From Gamarada debralockiae (Eukaryota > Ascomycota > Leotiomycetes > Helotiales > Hyphodiscaceae): DNA of 11,458 nucleotides. The position numbers and the translations under genes are program-made. This document shows positions 1 through 9,886 of the stretch, one piece after another. A model generated the notes under the pieces. That model was not told the DNA's origin. It searched no databases and saw only the letters and a program-made list of their open reading frames with translations. Numbering within the stretch: position 1 is the stretch's first letter; every line of letters starts with the position of its first letter. The stretch lies in the NCBI GenBank assembly GCA_002803225.1, contig NXFV01000041.1, forward strand, positions 1 to 11,458, read 5' to 3'.

Positions 1-1133
1 GCAGTCATCGCAGCTCTTGGAAACCTTCAGCTGTGTCGCTCCAATATCCTCCATATCTCAGGCTTCAGTTCGGGACGTTCAATCTGGGCTTTTTCTGATT
101 AACAGTTGGTCGTTCAATTAAGATATAAAGGAGCTAGCCAGTTTAAGGCAATAGAAAAGGCGCTAGAGCGCTCTTGGAATCCGAGCTTGGCCAACCGGAC
201 AGAGACACAAAGAACTTGGCCATGGCGTGCATCGGTCCGACGTGCTGAATTCCAACCTGGATGTTAGATAAGGTTCCGGGATATCAAATTAGGGGGAAAG
301 TAGCAGCACTTTTTCACGGAACAGTGGTAGGCCGCTCAATTTAATTTTCTTTTTCTAAAAGCTTGGTTTGACATGGTAGCCTTACTTGCCTAGCCGACAG
401 GCCTGGTGCTGTCGCCCACCAGATTACCATGCCACCAGGGGCTGTCAGAATTCGCTCACCAGCCGAGAAGGTAATATAACAACAACCCGCCAAAAATTGT
501 GTTTTCAAAAAATTTCTCTGGGGCCAGATTTAAAGGCCTATTCTTCGCGATCAATTTGGTATATATTTTTCAGCCGAACTGGACCCAGAGTCGTAAAGTT
601 ATTAAAGGTTCGATTTTCTACCTGGTGAGCGAATCGGAGTAAGGCCTAGACCTTGAAGGAGTAGTCTAGGCCTAAAGGGACTCGAAGGGATTGATCTAGA
701 CCTGTGGGAGCCCTGAGAGTCTAGAAGGCCATGGGGTACAAGGTACCTAGGAACTAGGGGTCTAGACTCGGTAACCTCCGAAGGGATCGGAAATGCTGAT
801 CTTAGCTTGTATAGGACTAGTAGCTAGTACAGCTGTTACTAAAGCTAGGAGCTAGGAATGGAGTACAAGCAAGGCTTGCCAACCCTACTTGAAGGAAGGC
901 AAGCTTGAGTTTCGAAAATCAGATTGTACGAAAGCTCGGGGAATACAACTATTACTTCTTCATCTATTGAACTGCTACTTCTCTGTTGTACTGTGATCCC
1001 TCCTGTTGCCCTCCAGCTACCTTCAGCTGTTACAAGCAAGCACACATGGATTTTTATTTGATTGACTGTCCGTTCAATTTGTCTAAAATGCTGGCTGGCA
1101 GGCTGACTTTAACTGACATGCTTCCTTAGAGCA
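1..1133. other. Gene-free 5' flank
   Basis: No open frame here has family-like protein content; the short frames at 386-628 and 845-1045 look like chance. The stretch contains a strongly CTAG-enriched patch (listed separately), a TATA-like string near 123-128, and a segment from 834 to 1034 that starts TGTTAC and ends GTTACA, loosely reminiscent of a solo LTR. It lies downstream of the 3' end of the CocE hydrolase gene, so no promoter for that gene is expected here. Confidence 0.6.
642..855. repeat. CTAG-rich degenerate repeat patch
   Basis: Eleven CTAG tetranucleotides occur between 646 and 855 (starting at 646, 666, 696, 721, 747, 754, 762, 817, 824, 844 and 852); chance would give about one. 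Several are part of recurring TCTAGACCT/AGGCCTAGA words. AGGCCTAGA at 642-650 and TCTAGGCCT at 665-673 form a perfect 9-bp inverted repeat. The unit is too degenerate to define a clean tandem period. Function unknown. Confidence 0.5.
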
Positions 1134-3394
1134 TCACTGCATCACATTGCAGTACCCTTGCTTCAATGGCACCACTGGGCAAAGGATATAGCCAGCGTGA
1201 TCTTGACCCACGTGAACCGCATTGGTACCCTCCTCGTGTTCCTCCCCGTAGAAGAGTCTCATCGACAAGGGGCTGTATCCCGGAACATCGGGTTGCACTT
1301 CTGTGGCTGCGACGTCCAAGCGAAGCCCCCACCCCTTCCGAATTCTCCCAGCGGCTGGGAAGAGTTCAACATCAACCAAAACCACTTCATCCTTCTTTAG
1401 CGGCGCATAATCTTCCTGTCTGTGGGTGTGCCATGGTCGCTCTGGACGTGACTTTGCAAGGTCAAGTTTTCGATGGCTTGCACGGAGAAACCCCTTTGCA
1501 AGCGGCTCAGGTTCACCCTTGGCGCCGTATGGCACTATACTGCCCTTTTCATCGACAGCCCAGAGGATAACCACCACATCCGCTTCTGGCATGGATGACG
1601 AGACATTCAGTGTGGCAGAAAAATGGCCTGCAAACTCAACATCCTTCTCAAACGGAGAAGAGTGGAAGCTGACGCCGCATTTCTGGCCACTTGGTCTGGC
1701 TTTCGTCGAATACCCATATTTCTTGGCGGGCCCGGTATCTGCACTCGAGGACAGAGACCCGTCGCTTCGAAGATACCATCTCGTGTATTGAGTGCCAGGC
1801 AGAGGAAAGTCTGTTTCCTTGCGCCAATACCATTTTCGGAAGCCGAGCCGCATCTGAATACCGACTCTTTCCAGATTGACATAGTCGACTCCCCTCAGGT
1901 GACGGTCAAGAAATTGAAGAATTTTGCCCGCCGCTTCGTGGCTCGGCCAAGGATAGTAGTCACGATCCACAAGCTGAAGATGTTTATGCTCAGAAGGCAT
2001 AGTTCTGAAGGCCTCGTAAGCTCCACGGCCATGGATAATGAAAATCTGAGCTCCGGCCATGAAACACGGAAGGTCGATTTCTTCCGGCGTCATAGAGAGA
2101 CTTCGGAACAAATCATTGTCGAATGGTTGCTGGTTCACGAGCTTCAGCAAGTCGGAGTGTTCAGTCCATTTGGGCGAGGCTCTTCTCACTCGATCAAACC
2201 AGTCGGCCAGGTACCGAGAGTTCGGAATGCCTCCGGGATAAGTCGCCTCGCGATAGGTATCAGTATCACCTAACAGAAGAACATTAGGCTTATAATGTCG
2301 TCCATCCGGTGAAGAGATAATACGTACTTGAATACGGAACAAAACATTTCAGACCCTTTGGCTTCATTCTTGCCACGGGCCATTGGAGATTCGCACCGTA
2401 GGAACTCCCGACTAAGGCAGAGCTTCCAGTGCTCCAACTCTGTTTGGCTGCCCACTCCACGGCATCAAAAAAGTCGGTCTCTACCTGCCCTGGGATGCCT
2501 CTGGTCCCGGGTGTCTGCGATACACCTCTGGGATCAAGCTTGACCATGGCATACCCATTAGGCACGTATGAATACGTGTTGAACGTCCCGATGTTCTCAA
2601 AACCTCTTTGGCGTATCCAATCACCAGTCCAAATACGATTATCTGGAACTTTGATGTCGACGCCTCCCGGGGTTGAGTGCCACTCATCCTCAACTCTCTC
2701 GAACGCCGCGACGTCGTTCTCGTCCTCCACATTGGGACCAGAACACATGATTCTTCTTCCATAGATTGTGCAACTTAGCAAAACAGGGTATTTCGTACCG
2801 TGCCCAAGTGGCAGATAAACGTCAGCGAAAATGAAGTTCCCGTCTCGTACTGGAATCTTGATGTCCCGCATCACTTTGAAACCGGCTGCCTCTCGACGTA
2901 GATGATTTCGGGTGTGCCAGACAGTTTTGGGTGACAGCTTCAGTTCGCCGCAGATCTTAGAAAGAACATCATCCAGATCGGACACATTGGGAGCATCCAA
3001 ATTGATTTGGGAAGCATACTTTGCAATGGCATTCAAGACCTGTTACATTACAAATTATTTATTGGCGATATCAGATCCAGGATTGCGAGGAGCTACTTAC
3101 GTTCGTGTCAATGACGATGGGTTGCTCGAAGCCTTGGGCCGGAGTAAGGCTGCAGAGCAGTCTTGCTCGATTGATTAACTTGGGGTCCGAAATTGGCGTG
3201 CCCTCTGGTAAGAGGTTAGATATAGTCATCAACGGCTTGCCGACTGACTCTCCCAGCACAAGGCTTCCGATAGAGAAAGTGACAACATTGCCTGGTTCGT
3301 AGGCGTAGGCATAGTCGCTAGTCGTGGTGCTTTCAGTGGCGCCAGAGCGATATGAAAGCCCAACAACATCGAGAAATGTTCCTTGCGCGCTCAT
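1134..3394 (-). CDS. CocE/NonD family alpha/beta hydrolase (peptidase S15-like), three exons
   Basis: Spliced exons are 3394-3101, 3039-2328 and 2269-1134, giving 713 aa. Introns of 61 nt (donor GTAAGT) and 58 nt (donor GTACGT, internal CCTAAT) restore one frame. The second splice joins ...VPYSS to DTDTYREATYPGG, as expected in fungal members. Residues 1 to about 125 form a separate beta-rich domain. The hydrolase starts near 145 (DIKIPVRDG), has the nucleophile elbow GSSYG at 309-313 (Ser311), a WPSHEA stretch with candidate catalytic His446, and a C-terminal jelly-roll from about 490 (FPLPGTQYTRWYL; ASHRKLD). CocE-type enzymes hydrolyse esters or amides; the substrate here is unknown. No signal peptide is seen, so it is probably cytosolic. 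The ATG at 3394 has A at -3; an in-frame upstream TTG codon at 3421 is not a likely start. Oddity: the loop where CocE proteins carry the catalytic Asp (around 407-422, GAQIFIIHGRGAYEAF) contains no Asp. The family is secure; the activity is uncertain. Confidence 0.88.
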
Positions 3395-3443
3395 TTTGAT
3401 GATATGGATTAATTGCAACAAAATCGTATCCCCAATGTCAGGG

Positions 3444-3449
3444 TTTATA
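3444..3449 (-). promoter_or_regulatory. Putative TATA box of the CocE hydrolase gene
   Basis: TATAAA on the minus strand lies about 50 nt upstream of the chosen ATG at 3394. This is a compact but plausible arrangement for a fungal promoter and it supports that start codon. It is a motif match only. Confidence 0.4.
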
Positions 3450-4472
3450 GGGCGACAGTTTCAAATTTGTGTCCAACGGCTTGAGGCAGTCAACTAGTGG
3501 CAAGTCAAATAGTAGAAGCTAAGGGTTCAAGCAGTCTTATATTTTCAGCTATAGATTATCCTATCAAATACCTTAAGTTACAATACCTTAGCTCGTGCTG
3601 TAACTCTAGCTTCGGTATTTCGGGTCCCGGAACTCGGGGGAACCTTGAAAGGTTGCAGACAATGATCAGGGAGCGAACTTCTGGTCAATGATGGGAAGCT
3701 ACATAAAGCTAGGAACCGAGGAGAGCCGAACGTTTCGAGTGATGGGGCTTCGAGGTCCAATGCTACGACATCTTTAATATCCAGAGGGTTCCAAAGTCGC
3801 ACAAAGATCTCTAGACTGGCATTACTCCAGATAGTACCTTCGCTCGATTGAAATACAATAAGACTTCCAGGTCGTCAATCGCCAAGATTGTACTTTGACA
3901 CTAGAGTTGATGTCCCCGCGAACATATTCGATCAGACCTTAGCCAACCAAATAAGCAACATGGCACCCGAGCCTATGTAGATCGAAATTGCGGCTATACT
4001 TTTGAAGAAGAAGGTTGACAAGGTTGGCGATATGTTGCAGGCTCTTTTTTGTCTTTTCTGTCCCGTTAAGTCGCTCAGCGCGTATTTATGCCTCGTCACG
4101 GAGAACTCGGGTTTTCTTTAACAAGGTGTAACCTTCCAGACGTCATGTGAGGCCACTATACTCAGCAATTATTCCTCATTCGGGAATGATAATCTCCTAT
4201 TTTGCTGTCTAGCTTACGCTGAAGTAGGCGCCCGGTATCTTCTTTAGCCGGTTTGTTGACACAATGGACCGTGCCGATCTTTGTCCCATGCAGCACGTTG
4301 AACTTATTTCATTAGGCGTTACCAGCCCCCGCACCAGTAGTGGGGGCATAGTATAATATATCGCATAATTGTAGGTAAATGCTGGCGATCAATGATAATT
4401 CTGAAACACCTGAGGACATTGGCCACTAATGAATACATGGATTAGCGTAGCCAAATCGTAGCGATCACCGAG

Positions 4473-4589
4473 AGCCGAAAGTCCGGCTTTTGGCTATCGT
4501 TAGTGAGCGAAGTAGACTTTTGGGAAGGGTGGGGTCTACTTTCGAAATCTTACTTTCGAATTCGGTAATTGATAGGAAAGACCGAATTC
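4473..4589. repeat. Cluster of three short inverted repeats
   Basis: Three hairpins follow each other. AGCCGAAAG (4473-4481) pairs with CTTTTGGCT (4487-4495) with one G-T pair. AAGTAGAC (4510-4517) pairs perfectly with GTCTACTT (4534-4541). GAATTCGGT (4558-4566) pairs perfectly with ACCGAATTC (4581-4589). They might be remnants of a small non-autonomous transposon or a structured untranslated RNA. No target-site duplication was found. Confidence 0.4.
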
Positions 4590-4726
4590 CGAGATGCAGG
4601 ATATTAAAATTTTTAAAGGAGGTCAACTGTGTGGAGAAGATACTTGGCTAAGAAAATGACATTTTCGTCAACGAACTAATCAGTATTAGCCCGTAAGCGC
4701 TGTGACCACTATTTAAAGAGTGAGAC

Positions 4727-4817
4727 TGTAAGGAACCTGACAACAAGCTCCCACATAAGTCACGTGCTAGCACGTGCAGGGTTCTTACAACTGTAAGAAC
4801 CTCGCTTAGATCACGTG
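4727..4817. repeat. TGTAAG/CTTACA inverted repeats around paired CACGTG boxes
   Basis: Positions 4761-4776 are a perfect 16-bp palindrome made of two CACGTG hexamers separated by CTAG. A third CACGTG lies at 4812-4817. GGTTCTTACA (4780-4789) and TGTAAGAACC (4792-4801) form a perfect 10-bp inverted repeat with a 2-nt spacer. A further near copy, TGTAAGGAACC, starts at 4727, so 4727-4789 is bounded by TGTAAG...CTTACA. CACGTG is the binding site of bHLH regulators such as Pho4. TG...CA boundaries also fit LTR or small-element termini. I cannot decide between them. Confidence 0.45.
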
Positions 4818-5427
4818 GGTGCTGGAGCTGTCGCAGATATCACATACTAGGCCCTTGTTGGCTCGAGCTAGCAAGGCCCCTGTGTATAAGCTTGAGCATC
4901 GTGCAGAGTTCTCCTTCTTCTTTTCCTTTCCTCTCTAGCTTAGTATTCTCGTTATATCGACTAGTTAGCTAGAGAATTGAGGTTGATCCCCAGTACTTTG
5001 GTTAGCGTCATGACAGGATGAACACCATGACAAACGAAGGAAGAACTGAATAGGTATAGTTTTACTGAAGCCCATATAATCCCATCTAAATGACCACACA
5101 GGTTACCAATACTAGTGCGCCTCTACTATTCCTGCCTTCACATGTGATACGCCTGTTACCAACGGAGGCTATCTGTACATAGAAGTGTCAAGTAGCTCAT
5201 AAAAGAACATGTTGGCCAGAATGTGATTCCTTGCTATATATTTGAGGCAAAGAAAGCCTTTAATACGGCTATTGATGGAGGAATTGAATGGAACAGAAGG
5301 AATGAGTGAGGTTTCAGTGTAAAACAGCACTGTATTAGATTCAAGAAGACTGGCAAACAAACGAATGGATCAAAGAGGGGAGTATAGTCCAACACAACAG
5401 AAAAGATTTCCGAGTAGAAACCCGGTT

Positions 5428-7601
5428 TTACCAACAAAACGCCTCCTCCACCAATTCGATATGCGTCTTGCCCTCACCAACAATCTCAACGACAGTCGCC
5501 CTCACCTCATCTGCCAAACCCCCTGGTCCACAACTAACCACAGCAACCTTTCTTCCCAACCTTCCCTCGCTCTGAATCCATTCACGCATTAAACTTCTGA
5601 TATCAAGCCTCTCGTTTATCCCCGTGCTAGTGCGCACAATAAACATTTCAACACCCTTCGCACGCAGCACATCTGGAGCACCTATTTCCGATCGTACCGC
5701 TGTGATCAAGCTTTCCTCTCTCGCCGTCCACAAAATAATGAATTTCGTAGGTCGATCTCGAGTTTGGGGTGGGAGAGACAGGTACCATGTAAGGTGGCTG
5801 AGAATAGAGGTGATGCCAATGCCGCCTGCTACGGAAAGGATTGTGTCTGACTGGTTTACACAGGAGGGAGTATTGCCGTACGGACCTTCTACTAGACAGC
5901 ATGGCCCACGTAACTCTGGCTTAGAGAGTAGTCGCATATGTAGTTTTCCTGTTAGTCCGTGCTCGGGTCGTAACAAGAAGGAGATGCTTGGGCAAGTGGA
6001 AGTGGGTCGACGGGGCTGAGCGGGAGAGTTCCTGGAAGGGAGGTCGCCAAGCTCCACTTCTGCTTGGGGATGAGATGGAATGATCGTGGGGTTCCCATTG
6101 TCCCAAGTGGCGATTGTAAAGGGGTGAGACTGAAATGGGTTTCCTAGGGTCGGAAAATATAGGAAGCAGTGTTGACCCGGTTTAAAGTCCCATGGCATCG
6201 AAGGGTAGGCTGTAACCTTAATAATCTCGTTTCCAGGCAAGAGCTCCACCGTTGTAGATGGGTGGCTTTTCAATAACAACATCCAGTTGCAAAGCACTAC
6301 TCGGCCCACGCGTGCAACTCGATCGAAGCCCCAAACTGCGTAAGAAATATAGAGCCAGACCTCGTACCCATACCTCCCCCTGAAGCGCAAGGTAACATGC
6401 TCCCACAACGCAAGCAGAATGAATAACGCAATTATGATGTGAATCAGCAGGAATACCTCGTACCAACGCAGCCGCAGGGGTAGGATGGAGGACGCAACGA
6501 TAATTACCATGGAGATACCGGCGCCGATGCCCCAGGTCCAGTAAGACGAATTCATGCCTAGGACATGAACATTTGATGCTAAGGTAAAGAAGTCAATACC
6601 GTATCTATCGGTGCTGGACCAGTATAATGCTGAGTGTGCAATTCCTTCAATTGCTGCAACACGGGCAGCCCAGCGGTGGAATGCTAGGAGATCGGAGCGG
6701 CTCGCTCCCGTTACCCAAAGCAGGAGATTATTTCGTCCTGCAAACATTATTACAAGAGCAATGTTGGCATAACAAAGAACTCCAAGGCGATCACTGACGA
6801 CCGAGATGAAATGTTTGTGGTTGCTAATGTAGAACGTATCGGGGCTCATCGTGGGGTAGGAAACCAGACACAACACGCAATTGAGAATGATGTATGCGAC
6901 TATCAGGAATGAGACGCTGCGACTTGGCACATAACCAAGACTCCAAGGCAGTCTCCTCAGATGTCGCTTGCCTATGAGAGCAGGCAAGAGGAGGTATTCG
7001 GAGATTATTCGTGGTGAGTATAGCGCTGCCTTCCGTTGGAATCGTTGAATTAACCGCAACAGGCCCAACAAGAAGCAGAAACCAGTGACAGCAATCAAGA
7101 CAATCATGCTAGGAATAGAGAGTAAGTATCTTTTCGAAGGTGGGGAGCTAGCGGGCCAGCAGCCACGCACCTATACTGAGCATGTTTCTTCTCTTGACTC
7201 TGATATGCTGTCATCGTTCTTCGAGTATTCATATAGTACTGATCATTGACCAAGCTGGCGTTAAGAAGCGAAGTTGCGTCATAGGTCAATGTTTGCTCTG
7301 GGGCCGAAGCTGGAAGGTTGCTCTGGTATGTCGTGACTTCTTCTCCATCGCCCGCAACCGCGTTCCAACAGGAATTGATTTCGTTAATACCAATGCCGTC
7401 AGTTGCACATTTCTGCTCCATGCAATATGCCAAAGAACTTAGATATTCTTTGTTCGTTGAATGGCATCCTCCGAATTGGCCCTCCCCAACTTCAATTGGC
7501 CCACAAGAGAGTTCGAGTGACCAGAGTGAACCAAGACAGGCATAGCAGCAGAGCGGAGTAAAAATCGTCCGCCCAAGTCCAACTACACCTGAGCCTCCCA
7601 T
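5428..7601 (-). CDS. Ferric-chelate reductase (FRE/NOX-type flavocytochrome b), two exons seen, 5' end uncertain
   Basis: Exons 7601-7171 and 7108-5428 are joined across a 62-nt intron (donor GTGCGT, acceptor CCTAG), giving about 703 aa from the ATG at 7601. The N-terminal part has the Cys-rich extracellular region of fungal metalloreductases (CCYAC, LAYCMEQKC, NSCW). Several transmembrane helices follow, with two heme-ligand pairs: His288/His302 and His367/His381, each with 14-residue spacing. Then come the FAD motif HPFTIA (472-477), the NADPH motif GGIGIT (572-577), CGPGG (670-674) and a C-terminal EAFCW. The enzyme would pass electrons from cytosolic NADPH through FAD and two hemes to external Fe(III) (or Cu(II)), feeding iron uptake. 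Oddity: the extracellular Cys region begins right after this ATG with no signal peptide, and the ATG context is weak (T at -3). A short upstream exon is therefore likely but could not be placed. No iron-responsive GATA cluster was identified. Confidence 0.87.
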
Positions 7602-8301
7602 TGAAATCGTCGTGATATACAGGCGTATGATTGTAATCGAAAAGAAAGCAGGCTATCAAGGGAGTCGTGCACTTGATCACAAATAGGAAAATACAGTTCC
7701 GGACCAGTTCTTTCTATTAAAGACACAGAGCAACTCAGAAATAAAATTTCAAGCTTACGACTGTCCCCCCGACTTCCGTTCGAGCACGTCGTTCCAGGTT
7801 GATCGAAATCGCCGTACCACTCGTACCCTAGGAGTGACAGCATTTTGGGCGTAGCATGGGGGTTGCCAAGAGCATTCAAGGAAAGCTCCATGACGTTTCT
7901 TTGTAAATTTTGTAGAGTATTCAATAAAACTTTGACCATAATAGCGGGTGGTAGCTTGGCTAGTGCGATTAGAAGTTCCGAGAGTGTAACAGACCACCTC
8001 GGAGTTCGGTGATTGAGGTTACAAGAGCGAATCACGCATCGGTTAGCGTTTAAATTCGTCGCCAAGTTTCAAAGGTCCATCCCAAAAAATGATCTCGGGG
8101 TCTCCGCGGAGAGTCCGGCTCGCTACCCCTGATCACCCGCGTGACTCGTCTTACAGAGCGCGCTGAAGTAAGTGTGATGGACACCACACAACTTGACAGA
8201 CGAAACTTTTTCGCCCGAGCTCAACTGTTCATTTCATATATAAAGCTCAATCCCACGTCCAATCATTCCTCGAATTCATTGACCATTTCCCATCGAACAC
8301 A
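7602..8301. other. Divergent intergenic region / possible missing 5' exon of the reductase
   Basis: This 700-bp stretch separates the 5' ends of the minus-strand ferric reductase and the plus-strand monooxygenase remnant. On the minus strand an open frame runs from 8065 to 7583; its first ATG is at 7939. It matches no family I know and ends in a stop just inside the reductase exon. A consensus donor GTAAGC sits at 7758-7753 (minus), and possible acceptors (TTGATAG, GGCTCAG) lie before 7601, so an upstream intron is plausible. Neither the exon nor the joint could be fixed. Confidence 0.4.
8237..8244 (+). promoter_or_regulatory. TATA box of the monooxygenase remnant
   Basis: TATATAAA lies 58 nt upstream of the ATG at 8302, at the same spacing class as the hydrolase TATA box. 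It supports the ATG at 8302 as the original start, even though the downstream frame is now broken. Confidence 0.45.
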
Positions 8302-9713
8302 ATGTCAAACCCAAAAAGTCCCCATAGTCGGCTGCGGAGTAGCTGGTCCCATGATCGCGCTGTTTCTAAGGAAAAAGGGGTACGAGCCCATTGTTTTCGA
8401 AAAAGTGCGAGAGTTGGGGGATGCTGGAGCTTCGCTGATGATGTTTCCAAACGGGTTGGTTCTTTCCCTACCAATATGCATTTTTAATGTCGGATATTTG
8501 AACCACCATCTGACACTTTGCAGGCTGAAAGTCTTGTCAAACGTCGGGCTCGCCGACTTCGTGACTAAATCTACACCGCACCTTGCGGAATTTTGTGATC
8601 GTGCTTCCTACGGAATAGATCTCGGGGTATCTGATTTACCACACAGATTTGTGGAGAGGTACGGATTTCCGGGATGTGGGGTTAAGCGCACTACGTTGAA
8701 CCTGGCGCTGAAAGAAGCATTGGCTTCTGAGGGAATTCCAGTGCATTGGGGATGGAAAGTGAAAGATATTATTGAGAAAAATGAGAGTGTATTTGCTATG
8801 TCTGAAGATGGGGGAGAGGTAGAAGGAAGCTTCCTCATTGGCTGTGATGGTATCAGAGCTGTGTCCAGGTCGCTGATACTGAAGGAACACGGAATTGGGG
8901 AGGAAACGGCACAGTATACGGGTTTAACTCAAGTGAGCTCTCTATTTCACAATCTTAGCATAGACTGCTGACTTCCAAGCAGACTGCTGGAATGTCCTCC
9001 ACCCCGCCTTCCTTGGCAGGGTCGTCCGGGAATGCTCAACGTCTACGGCCCAGGCGCACATTTCATTTGCTACCCTGTCTCGCCTACAACGACTTCGTAG
9101 GCAATCACTCAACGAGATCTGACCGAAGCCCAAGAAACATGGCGGATGTTTTCAGCCTCTGAGCTGATTCAATACCGTAGTCAGCTACAGGAGCAGTTCA
9201 AAGACTGGTGCAGTCCGGTCCCAGATTTGATAGAGGGAGCGGAGAGGATCATCAAGTATGGACTGTATGACAGACCACAGTTGGAACCAGAGCAGTGGTT
9301 TAGTTCCAAAGGACGTGTTGTACTGATCGGTGATGCGGCACATCCACCGAGTCCGCATTTAGGGCAAGGTGCAAATCAGGCGTTGTCAGTGGCCTCCGCC
9401 CCTATCATTTAAAGGATTTTACTAACACGAAGTTTAGGGAGGATTGTTACCACTCGGATAGACTTTTACCAGAGTTCAACAAAGGTCAGACAGCGTCTTC
9501 AGAGAAGTTGTGTGGAATTTTTAGAACATTGCGAAATTGAGACAGGCTCGCACGGCCGCGCTGGTCAAGGGGGCACGCGCTCAAGGGGAAACTAGGGTAG
9601 TAGATGGGGGACCAGAAGCGTGCTTGGAAAGGGACGAGAAACTTCGTAAAGGTTGGGAGGCTGCAAGAGCCGTGGAAGCCAATTATGATGCACTATTTAG
9701 GGAGCCATGTTGA
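8302..9713 (+). pseudogene. Decayed FAD-dependent monooxygenase (salicylate hydroxylase / kynurenine 3-monooxygenase-like)
   Basis: Four exons can be traced: 8302-8454, 8524-8932, 8983-9384 and 9438-9713, with introns of 69, 50 and 53 nt that keep good branch sites (CTGAC, CTGAC, CTAAC). Motifs of group A flavin monooxygenases are all present: the FAD-binding GCGVAG (bases 8330-8347), the GCDGIR region (8840-8857) and GDAAHPPSPHLGQG (from 9329). The coding frame is broken. The ATG at 8302 is two bases out of frame with the Rossmann fold at an A-run (8313-8317). There is one extra base at about 9031. A TAG lies at 9098-9100 where the context suggests Trp. Two further shifts occur within 9511-9530, ahead of the conserved C-terminal tail that ends at TGA 9711-9713. 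In life it would have hydroxylated an aromatic or similar substrate with NAD(P)H and O2. Sequencing error could explain some but hardly all of the lesions. Confidence 0.82.
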
Positions 9714-9886
9714 AGGCAAACAAGTTCCATAGGAGTGAATTCAAAGTCTTAAATATAGAAGTGTGGGTATGCAAATTTCCCTTCATTCGTTTTTGGATCC
9801 GCATCTCACATGAAATGTGCCCTGAATCGCCAATCAAATTAACAATTCCGAGTACGGCTCTTGCGCCCTTCCTGCAGATATATCAA
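9714..9886. other. Short convergent intergenic spacer
   Basis: These 173 bp separate the tail-to-tail ends of the monooxygenase remnant and the Kex2-repeat gene. It is A/T-richer than the neighbouring coding sequence and would hold both 3' untranslated regions. No gene was seen. Confidence 0.5.

Larger units (their letters stand above)
3395..5427. other. 2-kb gene-free region between hydrolase and ferric reductase
   Basis: All open frames here are short and lack recognisable protein features; the 74-residue minus frame at 3578-3802 looks like chance. The region holds the promoter side of the hydrolase gene, a set of hairpin-forming inverted repeats at 4473-4589, paired CACGTG boxes at 4761-4817, and a pyrimidine-rich tract at about 4910-4936. 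The 3' flank of the ferric reductase gene occupies the right end. Transposon remnants are possible, but I recognise no coding domain. Confidence 0.55.

Noticed and set aside
1..1090. Direct repeat of the left end (CCTTCAGCTGT ... CGTTCAATT at about 24-118 and about 1020-1080)
   Set aside because: The shared words are short and their spacing differs by more than 30 nt between the two places, so coincidence is likely.
1166..2273. Long plus-strand frames opposite the CocE hydrolase
   Set aside because: They are antisense to well-supported coding exons of the hydrolase and show no domain content.
4792..5030. Complete LTR retrotransposon
   Set aside because: No gag/pol coding sequence, primer-binding site or second LTR copy was seen in the window. 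At most a solo or truncated terminus is present.
5624..6019. 131-codon plus-strand frame opposite the ferric reductase
   Set aside because: It is antisense to the FAD/NADPH-binding exon and has no recognisable features.
7583..8065. 160-codon minus-strand frame upstream of the reductase
   Set aside because: It starts at TTG, is not similar to known families, and ends in a stop just inside the reductase exon. It was kept only as a possible source of a 5' exon.
8178..8301. Upstream in-frame ATG (8178) as a start that would bypass the first frame break of the monooxygenase
   Set aside because: It would lie before the TATA box and add an extension unlike the family. The later breaks disable the gene anyway.
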